A DNA stretch of 64,000 nucleotides from positions 371,573 through 435,572 of the forward strand of contig NZ_JAEFCD010000001.1 of assembly GCF_016405965.1 (NCBI RefSeq), in the 5' to 3' direction. Below the pieces are notes generated by a model that saw only the letters and a list, made by a program, of their open reading frames with translations, made no database searches and was not told where the DNA came from. The position numbers were made by a program, and so were the translations under genes. This document shows, piece by piece, positions 55,762 to 64,000 of the stretch (within the stretch, counting starts at the first letter, position 1; every line of letters starts with the position of its first letter). This stretch comes from Alteromonas sp. IB21 (GTDB lineage Bacteria; Pseudomonadota; Gammaproteobacteria; Enterobacterales; Alteromonadaceae).

Positions 55762-56556
55762 GTGACAGCTATTATCAAAACCCCCGAAGAAATCGAGAAA
55801 ATGCGCGTAGCCGGTAAACTGGCTGCCGAGGTTCTCACAATGATAGGGCCTTATGTTAAGAAAGGCGTGACTACTGACGAATTAAATACTATCTGCCACG
55901 ATTACATCGTAAACGAGCAGAAGGCAGTGCCGGCACCACTAAATTACGGCCACCCGCCGTTTCCAAAGTCAATTTGCACATCGGTAAATCATTGTATCTG
56001 CCACGGCATACCTTCTGACAAAAAACTGAAAGACGGCGATATCGTTAATATCGACGTTACCGTTATTAAAGACGGCTATCATGGCGATACATCAAAAATG
56101 TTTGTAGTAGGTAAGCCCTCAATTCTTGCCGAGCGCCTTATTCGTGTAACTCAAGAATGCTTATACAAAGCCATCGAACAAGTGAAGCCGGGAATGCGTC
56201 TTGGTGATATCGGTCATATTTGTCAAACCCACGCCGAAGCGCATAACTATTCAATTGTTCGCGAATACTGTGGCCACGGTATTGGCGCAAGTTTCCACGA
56301 AGAGCCCCAGATTGTTCATTACGGTAAACCAGGCACGGGTGATGTATTGGAGCCGGGTATGTGCTTTACCATCGAACCTATGGTAAATGCGGGCAAACGC
56401 TATTCAAAAGTGCTGCCAGATCAATGGACCGTTGTCACTAAAGATAGAAGTTTAAGTGCTCAATGGGAACATACGCTGCTTGTAACAGAGACCGGCGTTG
56501 AAGTTCTGACACTTCGAGAAGAAGAGGCATTGGACAGGGTTATTTCGCATAACTAA
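55762..56556 (+). CDS. map: Type I methionine aminopeptidase
   Basis: It removes the initiator methionine from nascent proteins. The start is set at GTG 55762 (VTAIIKTPEEIEKMRVAGKL, 264 residues) behind AGAGG; a TTG at 55750 would add four residues. The five metal ligands are present: Asp in DIVNIDVTVI, Asp in YHGDTSKMF, His in YCGHGIGASFHEEP, Glu in MCFTIEPMVNAG and Glu in AQWEHTLLVTE. It is transcribed divergently from rpsB, the usual arrangement, with glnD 253 bases downstream. Confidence 0.97.
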   Translation: MTAIIKTPEEIEKMRVAGKLAAEVLTMIGPYVKKGVTTDELNTICHDYIVNEQKAVPAPLNYGHPPFPKSICTSVNHCICHGIPSDKKLKDGDIVNIDVTVIKDGYHGDTSKMFVVGKPSILAERLIRVTQECLYKAIEQVKPGMRLGDIGHICQTHAEAHNYSIVREYCGHGIGASFHEEPQIVHYGKPGTGDVLEPGMCFTIEPMVNAGKRYSKVLPDQWTVVTKDRSLSAQWEHTLLVTETGVEVLTLREEEALDRVISHN

Positions 56557-56809
56557 GTTAAGCCATAGCCTAAGGTAGTTATTTTTTGCGGCATCGACTT
56601 ATCGTTGCCGCTTTCTCAAACAAATCCAAGGTGCTGGTCACCTTAACAACCTCCTACTCCTCTTTCTTGCCACGCTACACACCTATAACAAAAAACCATA
56701 AATATTCACAATTCAACCTAACTTATGCAGTAATTTGCTACTGCGAATTGTTACAAATTCATGCTATTGTTCGTAGCGTTTAAAAAGAAGTCTAATTCGA
56801 AGGTGCATT

Positions 56810-59461
56810 TTGACGCTGCAATCACTGATAAAGAATCTCGACACCATAAACTCTGTGGATGATATTCCGGCAATAAAGTCTTGCGTGGAAGCCAGTTATG
56901 CATGGATATCCGAATCCTTCGACATAACGCCTGTTAACCAATTAGTTACTGGACGTGCACAGTTTGTCGATGCGCTTCTTTGTCACCTTTGGCAACTTTA
57001 TGGTCTTGACACCGTAGACGAACTTTCACTTTGCGCGGTAGGCGGGTACGGCCGAGGTCATTTACAGCCCTACTCTGACATTGATTTACTTATTGTCAGT
57101 AAAAAGAAATTGAAGCCTGAAATTCAAGAGAAGATTGGCCAGTTCATTACTCTATTGTGGGACATCAAACTTGACGTAGGCCAATCCGTTCGCACAATCA
57201 AAGAAACGGTAAAGTTAGCTAAAGACGATATTACTATTGCAACCAACTTAGTTGAGAGCCGCTTGCTTTGCGGCAGTGAAACCACATTTGAAAAATTGTG
57301 GGACGAGGTTAATGGTAGAAACTCATGGTCTAGTAAAGCGTTTTTCTCCGCCAAGTATGATGAACAGAAGAAACGTCATGCAAAGTTCAACGGCACCGCT
57401 TACAACCTTGAACCCAATATCAAAGAAAACCCGGGATGTTTGCGCGATATTCAGTCAATTGGCTGGGTAGCGAAAAAGCACTTTAAAGAGTATGACGGCT
57501 GGAATTTGGTGGGTCACGGCTACTTTACCGAGCAAGAGCACAGTGAGTTAATTGCCTGTCGTATGCATCTTTGGAAAATGCGCTGCGCACTTCATTTGAT
57601 TGCTGGTAGAAGCGAAAACCGATTACTTTTCGATTACCAACCCGACGTCGCCAAAATGATGGGGTACGGAGAAGAAGGTAAGCAGTCGGTTGAAAAAATG
57701 ATGCGCGACTTTTTCCGCACGGTGGCCCGTGTCTCCGAGCTTAACCAAATGCTTCTTCAACGCTTTAAATACGATATGCTAAATCAAAGCGTTCAAAAAA
57801 GCGTTGTGATAAATGACGATTTCGAGCTTCTCGACAATATGATTTCGCCAAGGCATGAAAGCGTATTTTCATCACCTGAAGCAATCTTGGATTTTTTGGA
57901 TTTGGTGGCCAACACTCCTGAAGTGAGAGGCCTTAGCTCCATCTGTATTCGTCAGCTGCGAAATGCTCACCGTGCTTTTGAGGCTGAATACTATGTAGAG
58001 CGACCGCTGTGTCGTGAAAAGTTCATGCGTTTAATGAAGCAGCCTGAATTTTTCGATTTTGCGTGGGACATCATGCACCAGTACGGTATTTTGCAGGCTT
58101 ATTTACCTGAATGGGATACGATTGTAGGCATGATGCAGTTTGACCTGTTCCACGCCTACACGGTAGACGAGCATACCCACAGACTCGTTAAGCATGTAAA
58201 TTATTTTTTCTCAAAAGAGAACAATGATTTTCCGCGCTGTGGCAGAATTTGCAGAAACCTAGATAAGCCTGAAGTGCTTTATATTGCCGCTATTTTCCAC
58301 GATATCGCAAAAGGCCGAAATGGCGACCATTCGACATTAGGTGCGCAAGATGTCGCGAAATTTTGTAAGCAGCATAACGTACCCAGTGACGACGCTGAAA
58401 TGATCGCATGGTTAGTTGAAAACCATTTGCTCATGTCCGTGGTAGCCCAACGTCGCGACATTTACGATCCTGATGTTATTAGTGAATTTGCAAGTGCGGT
58501 ACGAAGCCACAATCACCTAAACTTGCTTTACACACTTACCCTTGCTGATATCCGAGCAACTAACGACAATCTATGGAACGACTGGAAGGCCTCGCTACTT
58601 CGCGAACTTTACCTAATGACACAGAAGGCGTTAGACAATGGCTTACAGTGTCAGGTAACGCTTAACGAACGCGTTGCAACGCATAAGCATCAAGCGAGAC
58701 AAATTTTACAGGAGCGAGCTATCGATCCTATTTCCATTGATGCATTATGGGCACGCCTTGATGACGACTATTTTGTTCGCTTTAAACCCACGCAAATTGC
58801 GTGGCACACCGATGAGATCATAAAGGCGCAAGATGATTGGCTTTCGCCTGAACACGATGGGCTACTTGTTAAAGCAAACGATAACAGCGCAAAAGGTGGC
58901 ACTGAGGTGTTTGTTTACGGCAAAGACAGAAAAGCTTTATTCGCTCAAGTCGCGTCTGTTCTCGATAGTCGGAACTGTTCAATTCATGACGCCCACGTCA
59001 CAGTAACACGTGATGGCTATGTATTTGACAGCATGCTTATCCTTGAAAACGATGGAAGCCGGATAAGTTCCGAGTCTCGCATTTCGTCTATTGAAAATGC
59101 TATTTCTGCCCAATTAGAAAAACCGGGGCGCTCGCACGAAAACAGGCGCAAATTACCCCGACAAATGAAGCAATTAGACGTACCCACTAAGGTTCGTTTT
59201 TTCAGTATCAACGATGAAGCCACACTTATTGAGTTAGAAGCCTTGGACGCTCCGGGCATTTTAGCTAAAATTGGGCATGCATTCGTTGATACTAATATGA
59301 CGTTAAAGCTTGCAAAAATTGCCACCATAGGCGAGCGAGCTGAAGATATTTTTATCGTCAGCAATGACGCTGGCAAAGCATTAACCCAAGAACAACAGGT
59401 AAACCTTAAAAAGCGGATCCTGTTTAAACTCGACCAACTTGAAGATATCACAATACCATGA
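56810..59461 (+). CDS. glnD: Bifunctional uridylyltransferase/uridylyl-removing enzyme GlnD
   Basis: An 883-residue nitrogen sensor that uridylylates PII when glutamine is low and deuridylylates it when glutamine is high. The nucleotidyltransferase domain has [19 protein letters not shown] (about 77-95). The GlnD-specific helical region includes [19 protein letters not shown]. The HD domain near 490 has [18 protein letters not shown]. Two C-terminal ACT domains (about 695-770 and 805-880) bind glutamine; the second contains [19 protein letters not shown]. The start codon is TTG at 56810, with AAGG 7 bases upstream. The stop overlaps the dapD ATG by 4 bases. Confidence 0.97.
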   Translation: MTLQSLIKNLDTINSVDDIPAIKSCVEASYAWISESFDITPVNQLVTGRAQFVDALLCHLWQLYGLDTVDELSLCAVGGYGRGHLQPYSDIDLLIVSKKKLKPEIQEKIGQFITLLWDIKLDVGQSVRTIKETVKLAKDDITIATNLVESRLLCGSETTFEKLWDEVNGRNSWSSKAFFSAKYDEQKKRHAKFNGTAYNLEPNIKENPGCLRDIQSIGWVAKKHFKEYDGWNLVGHGYFTEQEHSELIACRMHLWKMRCALHLIAGRSENRLLFDYQPDVAKMMGYGEEGKQSVEKMMRDFFRTVARVSELNQMLLQRFKYDMLNQSVQKSVVINDDFELLDNMISPRHESVFSSPEAILDFLDLVANTPEVRGLSSICIRQLRNAHRAFEAEYYVERPLCREKFMRLMKQPEFFDFAWDIMHQYGILQAYLPEWDTIVGMMQFDLFHAYTVDEHTHRLVKHVNYFFSKENNDFPRCGRICRNLDKPEVLYIAAIFHDIAKGRNGDHSTLGAQDVAKFCKQHNVPSDDAEMIAWLVENHLLMSVVAQRRDIYDPDVISEFASAVRSHNHLNLLYTLTLADIRATNDNLWNDWKASLLRELYLMTQKALDNGLQCQVTLNERVATHKHQARQILQERAIDPISIDALWARLDDDYFVRFKPTQIAWHTDEIIKAQDDWLSPEHDGLLVKANDNSAKGGTEVFVYGKDRKALFAQVASVLDSRNCSIHDAHVTVTRDGYVFDSMLILENDGSRISSESRISSIENAISAQLEKPGRSHENRRKLPRQMKQLDVPTKVRFFSINDEATLIELEALDAPGILAKIGHAFVDTNMTLKLAKIATIGERAEDIFIVSNDAGKALTQEQQVNLKKRILFKLDQLEDITIP

Positions 59462-60282
59462 ATGAATTGAAAGCCATTATTGAAGACGCCTTCGAAAATC
59501 GCGACAACATTAGCCCTTCATCTGCTCCTGATGAAGTAAGAGATGCAGTAGCACAAGCTATCGACCTCCTTAACAGCGGTAAAGGCCGTGTTGCGGAGAA
59601 GATTGCTGGCGAATGGGTAGTACATCAATGGCTTAAAAAAGCTGTTTTACTTTTCTTCCGCCTTCACAACAACGATGTGATTGAAGGCGCCGAAAGTAAG
59701 TTTTATGACAAAGTACCGCTTAAGTATACAAACTATACTGCTGAACAGTTTGCGGCTGACGGCGCGCGTATTGTTCCACCAGCAGCGGTACGTACGGGTA
59801 CATTCGTAGGCAAGAACGTGGTTGTTATGCCTTCTTACGTAAACATTGGTGCGTTCGTTGACGAAGGTACTATGGTTGATACATGGGCGACAGTAGGCTC
59901 GTGCGCGCAAATTGGTAAGAATGTTCACCTTTCTGGTGGCGTGGGCATTGGTGGCGTATTAGAACCGCTTCAGGCTAACCCCACCATTATTGAAGATAAC
60001 TGCTTTATCGGCGCGCGTTCTGAAATCGTAGAAGGCGTGATTGTTGAAGAAGGTTCTGTTATCTCAATGGGCGTTTACATCGGTCAGAGCACTCGTATTT
60101 ATGACCGCGAAACCGGTGAAGTTCACTATGGCCGTGTACCAGCAGGTTCAGTAGTCGTGGCGGGTAACCTGCCAAGCGCAGATGGTAAATACAGCCTTTA
60201 CGCCGCTATCATCGTGAAGAAAGTAGATGCGAAGACCCGCGCGAAAGTAGGTATCAACGCGCTACTTCGCGGCGTAGAATAA
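59458..60282 (+). CDS. dapD: 2,3,4,5-tetrahydropyridine-2,6-dicarboxylate N-succinyltransferase
   Basis: A 274-residue left-handed beta-helix enzyme in the succinylase route to lysine and meso-diaminopimelate. The N-terminal helical domain begins [16 protein letters not shown]. The hexapeptide repeats include [40 protein letters not shown] and [20 protein letters not shown]. The C-terminus has [17 protein letters not shown]. It is translationally coupled to glnD through an ATGA overlap and ends before a bidirectional terminator. Confidence 0.98.
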   Translation: MNELKAIIEDAFENRDNISPSSAPDEVRDAVAQAIDLLNSGKGRVAEKIAGEWVVHQWLKKAVLLFFRLHNNDVIEGAESKFYDKVPLKYTNYTAEQFAADGARIVPPAAVRTGTFVGKNVVVMPSYVNIGAFVDEGTMVDTWATVGSCAQIGKNVHLSGGVGIGGVLEPLQANPTIIEDNCFIGARSEIVEGVIVEEGSVISMGVYIGQSTRIYDRETGEVHYGRVPAGSVVVAGNLPSADGKYSLYAAIIVKKVDAKTRAKVGINALLRGVE

Positions 60283-60360
60283 GCAGTATTTCTGGCTTAT
60301 CGCTAACGGCTCGGGTTAATTTCAATTAGCCGAGCCACATGCTGAAAGACTCACAAATTA

Positions 60361-60384
60361 AAAGAGGCGCTTATGCGCCTCTTT
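60361..60384. terminator. Bidirectional terminator between dapD and yqcA
   Basis: AAAGAGGCGC and GCGCCTCTTT form a perfect 10-bp stem around TTAT. It is followed by CTTTTCG rightward and by TTAATTTG after the A/T stem leftward, so it can serve both convergent genes. Confidence 0.88.
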
Positions 60385-60412
60385 CTTTTCGTAATCAGAA
60401 CATTTCTAAGAC

Positions 60413-60862
60413 TTAAGCCAACAGCTTATCTTTAATGGTGTTTACCCACTCTACTACGTCTTTTTCGGGCTCTAGGGTTTCAATCGCGTCAACCTCTAAC
60501 ATGTCGGCAACTGCGTTACCTTGTAGCTCGATCAGTAACGCATGAAACTGTTTACCTGCACCACAGAAACTATCGCCATAGCTGCTATCGCCTAGCGCTG
60601 CTACCGCGAATGGCTTGCCGGTTAGCATAGGCGATTCGTCTTTCAGATCTGAAAACACAGACTCAAGGTTTGGTGGTACATCGCCCTGCCCTGTTGTAGA
60701 GGTAATGATCAAAAGTGCGTCAGCATCAGTAAAATCTGCAACCGACGGGTCGCTTTCTAGTGAGCAATCCACGCCCTGTTCAGCTAAGTTCTCTTCCACC
60801 TGCTCAGCTACGTGTTGCGCATTGCCGTAAACTGTACCCGCAATAATTTTCAATGTTGCCAT
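60413..60862 (-). CDS. yqcA: Flavodoxin YqcA
   Basis: A 149-residue short-chain flavodoxin. The FMN phosphate loop is GTVYGNAQH near residue 9. The isoalloxazine loops are TSTTGQGDVPPNL and ALGDSSYGDSFCGAGKQF. MioC is the other candidate, but MioC has STHGAGD and lacks ALGDSSY, and the adjacent truC and yqcC genes match the E. coli yqcA neighbourhood. It is a single-electron carrier with no assigned partner. It lies 66 bases downstream of truC in the same direction. Confidence 0.92.
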   Translation of the reverse strand: MATLKIIAGTVYGNAQHVAEQVEENLAEQGVDCSLESDPSVADFTDADALLIITSTTGQGDVPPNLESVFSDLKDESPMLTGKPFAVAALGDSSYGDSFCGAGKQFHALLIELQGNAVADMLEVDAIETLEPEKDVVEWVNTIKDKLLA

Positions 60863-60928
60863 TTTTACCTCTTAAACCAATGATCGTCGCCTTTGTCGAC
60901 AGGCGGAAATTCTTACTATTTTATCAAC

Positions 60929-61777
60929 CTAAACGCAAAACGGCGCTAATTTTTCGAGCCATAGTCGCATTTCACTGTGCATCTGTGAATTAATTGATAC
61001 CCACTTTCCAGTGACAGGATGAGAAAAGCCCATTTGAGTACAACTTAAGGCCAAATTGTTAAAATTAAAGTGCTGCTTGGCGAATTTGTTTTGTTTGCCG
61101 TCCCCGTGGGTCGTGTCGCCGATAATGGGGTGACGAATATGAACCATGTGCCGACGAAGCTGATGTTTACGACCGGTACTAGGAGAAAGCTTAACTAGCG
61201 AATATCGTGCACTTTGGTATTTGCCCACAGGCTCAGGCACTTCGAATTTTGCCACTGACTGATACATAGTTGATGCTGGTTGTGGCGGCTGCTGCGGGCG
61301 CTTATGCTTGTCTGCAATTTTGTCGTAGCGGTATTTTAGGGCGTAATCGATATACCCTGTGTGATGCACAAAACCGCGAACTATAGCGTGATACGTTTTT
61401 ACTACCTGCTTGTCCATCATCTGCTGTCCAAGCTTTGCTGCAATTTCTGAGCTAAAGCTAAACACCAGCACACCTGAAGTGGGTCGGTCTAAACGATGAG
61501 CAGGATAGACGTGCTGGCCTATTTGGTCTCTAAGTGTCTGTACTGCGAACACCGTTTCATGTCTATCAATCGGGCTTCTGTGTACTAGTAGGCCAGGCGG
61601 CTTCTCAATCGCGATGATATGTTCATCTTGGTACAGCACAGGTAAATGAAGAGCATTGACAATATCTTCCTCACCAACGCTTGCCTTTTCTATTATTTGC
61701 TCATCTGAATGCACAGTTAATTGGCCTTTTAAATCGTTCTGCATAGTGCGTTGTGTTTGCTCACCCAATGTCTCCAT
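60929..61777 (-). CDS. truC: tRNA pseudouridine(65) synthase TruC
   Basis: A RluA-family pseudouridine synthase that modifies U65 in certain tRNAs. The catalytic Asp is in HRLDRPTSGVLV (residue 97 with this start), and LPVLYQDEHIIAIEKPPGLL, VHRSPIDRHETVFAVQTLRD and GRKHQLRRHMVHI are conserved. I place the start at the ATG at 61777 (METLGEQTQRTM, 282 residues), overlapping the end of yqcC by 17 bases. An upstream ATG at 61858 would overlap far more. Even so the N-terminus is about 45 residues longer than in E. coli, so a later start is possible. It is the middle gene of yqcC-truC-yqcA. Confidence 0.94.
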   Translation of the reverse strand: METLGEQTQRTMQNDLKGQLTVHSDEQIIEKASVGEEDIVNALHLPVLYQDEHIIAIEKPPGLLVHRSPIDRHETVFAVQTLRDQIGQHVYPAHRLDRPTSGVLVFSFSSEIAAKLGQQMMDKQVVKTYHAIVRGFVHHTGYIDYALKYRYDKIADKHKRPQQPPQPASTMYQSVAKFEVPEPVGKYQSARYSLVKLSPSTGRKHQLRRHMVHIRHPIIGDTTHGDGKQNKFAKQHFNFNNLALSCTQMGFSHPVTGKWVSINSQMHSEMRLWLEKLAPFCV

Positions 61778-62105
61778 TGGCAATATTATCAATAACTTGA
61801 AGCTGGGACAGAGTGCGCTGATGCGCCGATGACAGATATATTTCTGCTGCGGGCGCAATTTGCATGGGTGGTAAAGGCATTTCCTGTTTCAACAAAATGC
61901 GCATTTTGGGAATAAAAATAAAAGCCAACCAACTCTCAAACGCTAAACAGTCGACCGCAAAAGGAACTGCACTTTCCGTGGCATTTTTAAGTTCTTGCTC
62001 AGCAGGCATTTTCTTAGGCCAAACACCTTCTTGTTCCATAGCAGTTTCTAACTGCTCCAATGCCCTACCTAGTGCATTGTGACAGGCACTACTCACTTTA
62101 CTCAC
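61761..62105 (-). CDS. yqcC: YqcC family protein
   Basis: A 114-residue helical cytosolic protein of unknown function. The family pattern is visible in LGRALEQLETAMEQEGVWPK, VPFAVDCLAFESWLAFIFIP and KMRILLKQEMPLPPMQIAPA. In E. coli the gene also precedes truC. The stop lies inside the truC start region, so the two are probably coupled. Confidence 0.92.
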   Translation of the reverse strand: MSKVSSACHNALGRALEQLETAMEQEGVWPKKMPAEQELKNATESAVPFAVDCLAFESWLAFIFIPKMRILLKQEMPLPPMQIAPAAEIYLSSAHQRTLSQLQVIDNIANGDIG

Positions 62106-62310
62106 AGCAACTCCGCAAAAAAACTTCTATTTCGAAGCGCGCAGTATATCAGGGGCTAAAGATCTACATAAGTCCGCGTGTCTTATCGTTGAAATTCACC
62201 TGCTGTGATACCATTATCCGTCTTTGTTGGCGGTATCTCATCGACGTGCCCCTTTAAATAGATGTGACAGCCTGGCAAATTTTGATTAAAGCAGTATTTT
62301 GGAACGAGTT

Positions 62311-63360
62311 ATGAGCGCTAACAGTATTAATTCTATCAGCGAGTTTTTGTTACATGCAGGCACTGAATACCAGGTTTTTGATTTAGGTCGTCGCCTTGAA
62401 CCCACAGATAGTCAGACTTTTCTAGAAATAGAAAACGGCAGTGCTTACGCGCCCTACCCTCGTCAGCAGCATGCGTGGTTCGGCATCGTCTTTTGGAATA
62501 AAAATGCCTCTACGCAACACTATATTTGGTTTGTGAAACTGCCGCTTGATGAGCAAGGCTTAGTGGTGGCCGCTGCAAGGAATCACTTTCTAGAGATTAT
62601 TGTTGAGGCATTAGGTCAGTCGGTTGCTGAAGATACTGAAAACGCACAAACACTGCCTGACAATCCTTATTCGTTTGTTCCCAATCAATCGCAGCTTGCT
62701 CAATTTAACGCACTAGTTAAACGCACCCTAAGCCAACCTTTAAGTGAAGAAGTACATAGCGTTGAGGCCTATATCCAAGCGCCGCAGCTTGTTGACTGGC
62801 AGCACATCTCAATGCAAAGCGTCGCGGATTTTGTACATCGCTTTAGCGCACACCCCAAACGAGGTACTTTAGAAAGTGCGATTAGACACAACATATCGCT
62901 TTACTCAACTGTATTCCTTAATACTTTTATGGAAATGAGTGAAAGCGTTACTCTTTCTGAAGATTTGTTAGCCGTGTTTTTAAGCGAAATAGACAAAAGT
63001 GCTGATATCAATTTAGCGGCGCTGAGGGGAACCTCCGAAGGAACCTTTAATTCTGAGATAAATAGTAAACTGCTTGATTTGTTAAAACATGAGAAATCAC
63101 AAAGACTGGATATTCTTAGCGTTATTGCCGCACGCCACTTCGAACAAATGGAACCGTTACTCCTAAGTGCCTTCTTAGAACAAACGGCAAAAATCGATGA
63201 GAAAGAAGGTCATCAAGGCGCTTTATTTGCAGGTTTTTTCTCAGATTTAGTACAAATCCCGAAATTACGCAGACAAGTGCTTACGCTTTTGCATTCCAAT
63301 ACGAACTCAATCGTTCTCAAAAACGCGTTTCAACAACTGTTTGCACAAGCGAGAAAGTAA
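62311..63360 (+). CDS. DUF3549 family protein
   Basis: A 349-residue conserved gammaproteobacterial protein of unknown function. The start is the ATG at 62311 (MSANSINSISEFLLHAGTEY), with GGAACGAG just upstream; a TTG at 62299 is less likely. The N-terminal half has FDLGRRLEPTDSQTFLEIEN and YPRQQHAWFGIVFWNKNAST, and the rest is helical. There is no signal peptide or membrane segment and no catalytic motif that I recognise. Its stop is directly followed by the start of the DUF3301 gene, so the two form an operon. It begins about 200 bases from the divergent yqcC. Confidence 0.88.
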   Translation: MSANSINSISEFLLHAGTEYQVFDLGRRLEPTDSQTFLEIENGSAYAPYPRQQHAWFGIVFWNKNASTQHYIWFVKLPLDEQGLVVAAARNHFLEIIVEALGQSVAEDTENAQTLPDNPYSFVPNQSQLAQFNALVKRTLSQPLSEEVHSVEAYIQAPQLVDWQHISMQSVADFVHRFSAHPKRGTLESAIRHNISLYSTVFLNTFMEMSESVTLSEDLLAVFLSEIDKSADINLAALRGTSEGTFNSEINSKLLDLLKHEKSQRLDILSVIAARHFEQMEPLLLSAFLEQTAKIDEKEGHQGALFAGFFSDLVQIPKLRRQVLTLLHSNTNSIVLKNAFQQLFAQARK

Positions 63361-63663
63361 ATGACGTTACTTGAGTTGGTGGTATGGATGGTTATCGGGT
63401 TTACGGGCTATCAGTTTTGGCGTATTCGCGCCATTTCCGAACAAACAAACACGTATTTAAAGCAGTATTGCGATAAACACAACTTACAATTGTTGAGTGT
63501 AGCAAGAGCCAAAACACGATTTTCATTCAAATATGGAAAGCCAGACTGGCACAGTTTGTTCAACTTCGAATTTTCGAGTAACGGCGAAGATAGGTACACC
63601 GGCGAAGTTGAGCTGATTGGCGTAAAGGTTGTACGAACCGAATTACCGCCTTATAAGGTATAG
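63361..63663 (+). CDS. DUF3301 family small membrane protein
   Basis: A 100-residue protein with one N-terminal membrane helix (LLELVVWMVIGFTGYQFW) followed by a soluble domain: RAISEQTNTYLKQYCDKHNL, LQLLSVARAKTRFSFKYG and FEFSSNGEDRYTGEVELIGV. The family has no assigned function. It starts immediately after the DUF3549 stop, suggesting joint expression and perhaps a joint role. Confidence 0.9.
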   Translation: MTLLELVVWMVIGFTGYQFWRIRAISEQTNTYLKQYCDKHNLQLLSVARAKTRFSFKYGKPDWHSLFNFEFSSNGEDRYTGEVELIGVKVVRTELPPYKV

Positions 63664-63741
63664 GCATACCGCCAATTTCCTTCTACTTGCGTTAAGTGCA
63701 TAGCGCCCATCATTTCTATGTAAAGACTGACATAAAAGCAT

Positions 63742-63953
63742 TGACCCGTCCTAAGATAGGTTGACAGTTTTTAGGCCAGCTCCAGTAGCTGGCCTTTTTG
63801 ATTGTGCACCTGATTAGGAGTTTTCATATCCAAACTAAGGTGCGGTCTCATTTCGTTGTAAATCTTAATTGATTCGGTAACGAGTATATTTAATTCCTCT
63901 ATCGTTTTACATCGATAGATTAAGAACTCTTGCTTGAGTATACCGTGACGTGG
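63742..63953 (-). mobile_element. 3' remnant of an IS3-family insertion sequence
   Basis: A likely terminal inverted repeat starts at 63742 (TGACCCGTCCTAAGATAGGT) and is followed inward by the end of an IS3-type orfB on the minus strand. Coding similarity stops at an in-frame stop near 63954, and the remaining 47 bases do not continue the transposase, so the element is truncated or interrupted by another element that continues past the window edge. Confidence 0.75.
63771..63953 (-). pseudogene. IS3-family transposase OrfB, C-terminal fragment
   Basis: The minus-strand frame encodes about 60 residues, among them HGILKQEFLIYRCKTIEELN and IKIYNEMRPHLSLDMKTPNQ followed by VHNQKGQLLELA. This matches the end of the rve integrase core of IS3-family OrfB proteins, including the YNxxRPHxSL signature with its flanking helix. 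The DDE aspartates and most of the protein are missing, and a stop codon lies at 63954-63956, so it cannot be functional. Confidence 0.8.
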
Positions 63954-64000
63954 TCAAGCAAATTCACACAACCCAGTTAAGCAGCTTTTTCTAAGTCCGC

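Noticed and set aside
56586..56783. Plus-strand 65-codon frame between map and glnD
   Set aside because: Weak start context, no family resemblance and an AT-rich random-looking translation.
60413..60862. Naming the flavodoxin mioC
   Set aside because: The TSTTGQGD and ALGDSSY motifs and the truC-yqcC neighbourhood fit YqcA better.
63977..64000. End of a second minus-strand gene at the right edge (ADLEKAA then stop)
   Set aside because: Only seven codons are visible, too little to support a gene call.

Overview
The window looks like a chromosomal segment of an Alteromonas-type marine gammaproteobacterium (order Alteromonadales). The basis is the gene order around rpsB-tsf-pyrH-frr-uppS-cdsA-dxr-rseP-bamA-skp-fabZ-lpxA-lpxB-rnhB-dnaE-accA-tilS, the map-glnD-dapD block on the other side of rpsB, and the yqcA-truC-yqcC set followed by DUF3549 and DUF3301 genes. 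No database search was run; the genus is inferred from familiarity with these proteins.

Region 1 (1-23.2 kb) is an adhesin secretion locus. A leftward operon encodes a TolC-like outer-membrane channel fused to an OmpA peptidoglycan-binding domain, a LapB-type ABC transporter, a HlyD-type membrane-fusion protein and the start of a LuxR-family response regulator that runs off the left edge. Divergent from it is a single 17,088-bp gene for a 5,695-residue LapA-like adhesin: an N-terminal retention module with a TAAG LapG-type site, about 33 Ig-like repeats of 93 residues, five 171-residue double repeats, two 371-residue modules each with an EF-hand-like loop, and three 72-residue acidic repeats each holding one RTX-like nonamer. 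The parts fit a cell-surface adhesin held in its own secretion channel and released by periplasmic proteolysis. The lapD and lapG partners are not in the window.

Region 2 (23.2-35.6 kb) holds a tRNA-Arg(CCU), a small acidic ORF, smrA, a possible small membrane peptide, purL, mltF, a frame-disturbed small basic ORF, tadA with a long N-terminal extension, a PspB-like small membrane protein, a CPA2 cation/proton antiporter and a GGDEF diguanylate cyclase with an intact inhibitory site. Most are separate transcription units.

Region 3 (35.6-55.6 kb) is one long leftward run of housekeeping genes for translation (rpsB, tsf, frr), UMP kinase, isoprenoid and phospholipid precursors (uppS, cdsA, dxr), envelope assembly (rseP, bamA, skp), fatty acid and lipid A synthesis (fabZ, lpxA, lpxB, accA), DNA replication and RNA/DNA hybrid removal (dnaE, rnhB) and tRNA modification (tilS). 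The order is the usual gammaproteobacterial one except that lpxD is absent from its place between skp and fabZ, where a strong terminator sits instead.

Region 4 (55.7-64 kb) reads rightward through map, glnD and dapD, then leftward through yqcA, truC and yqcC, then rightward through two conserved genes of unknown function. It ends in the 3' remnant of an IS3-family element.
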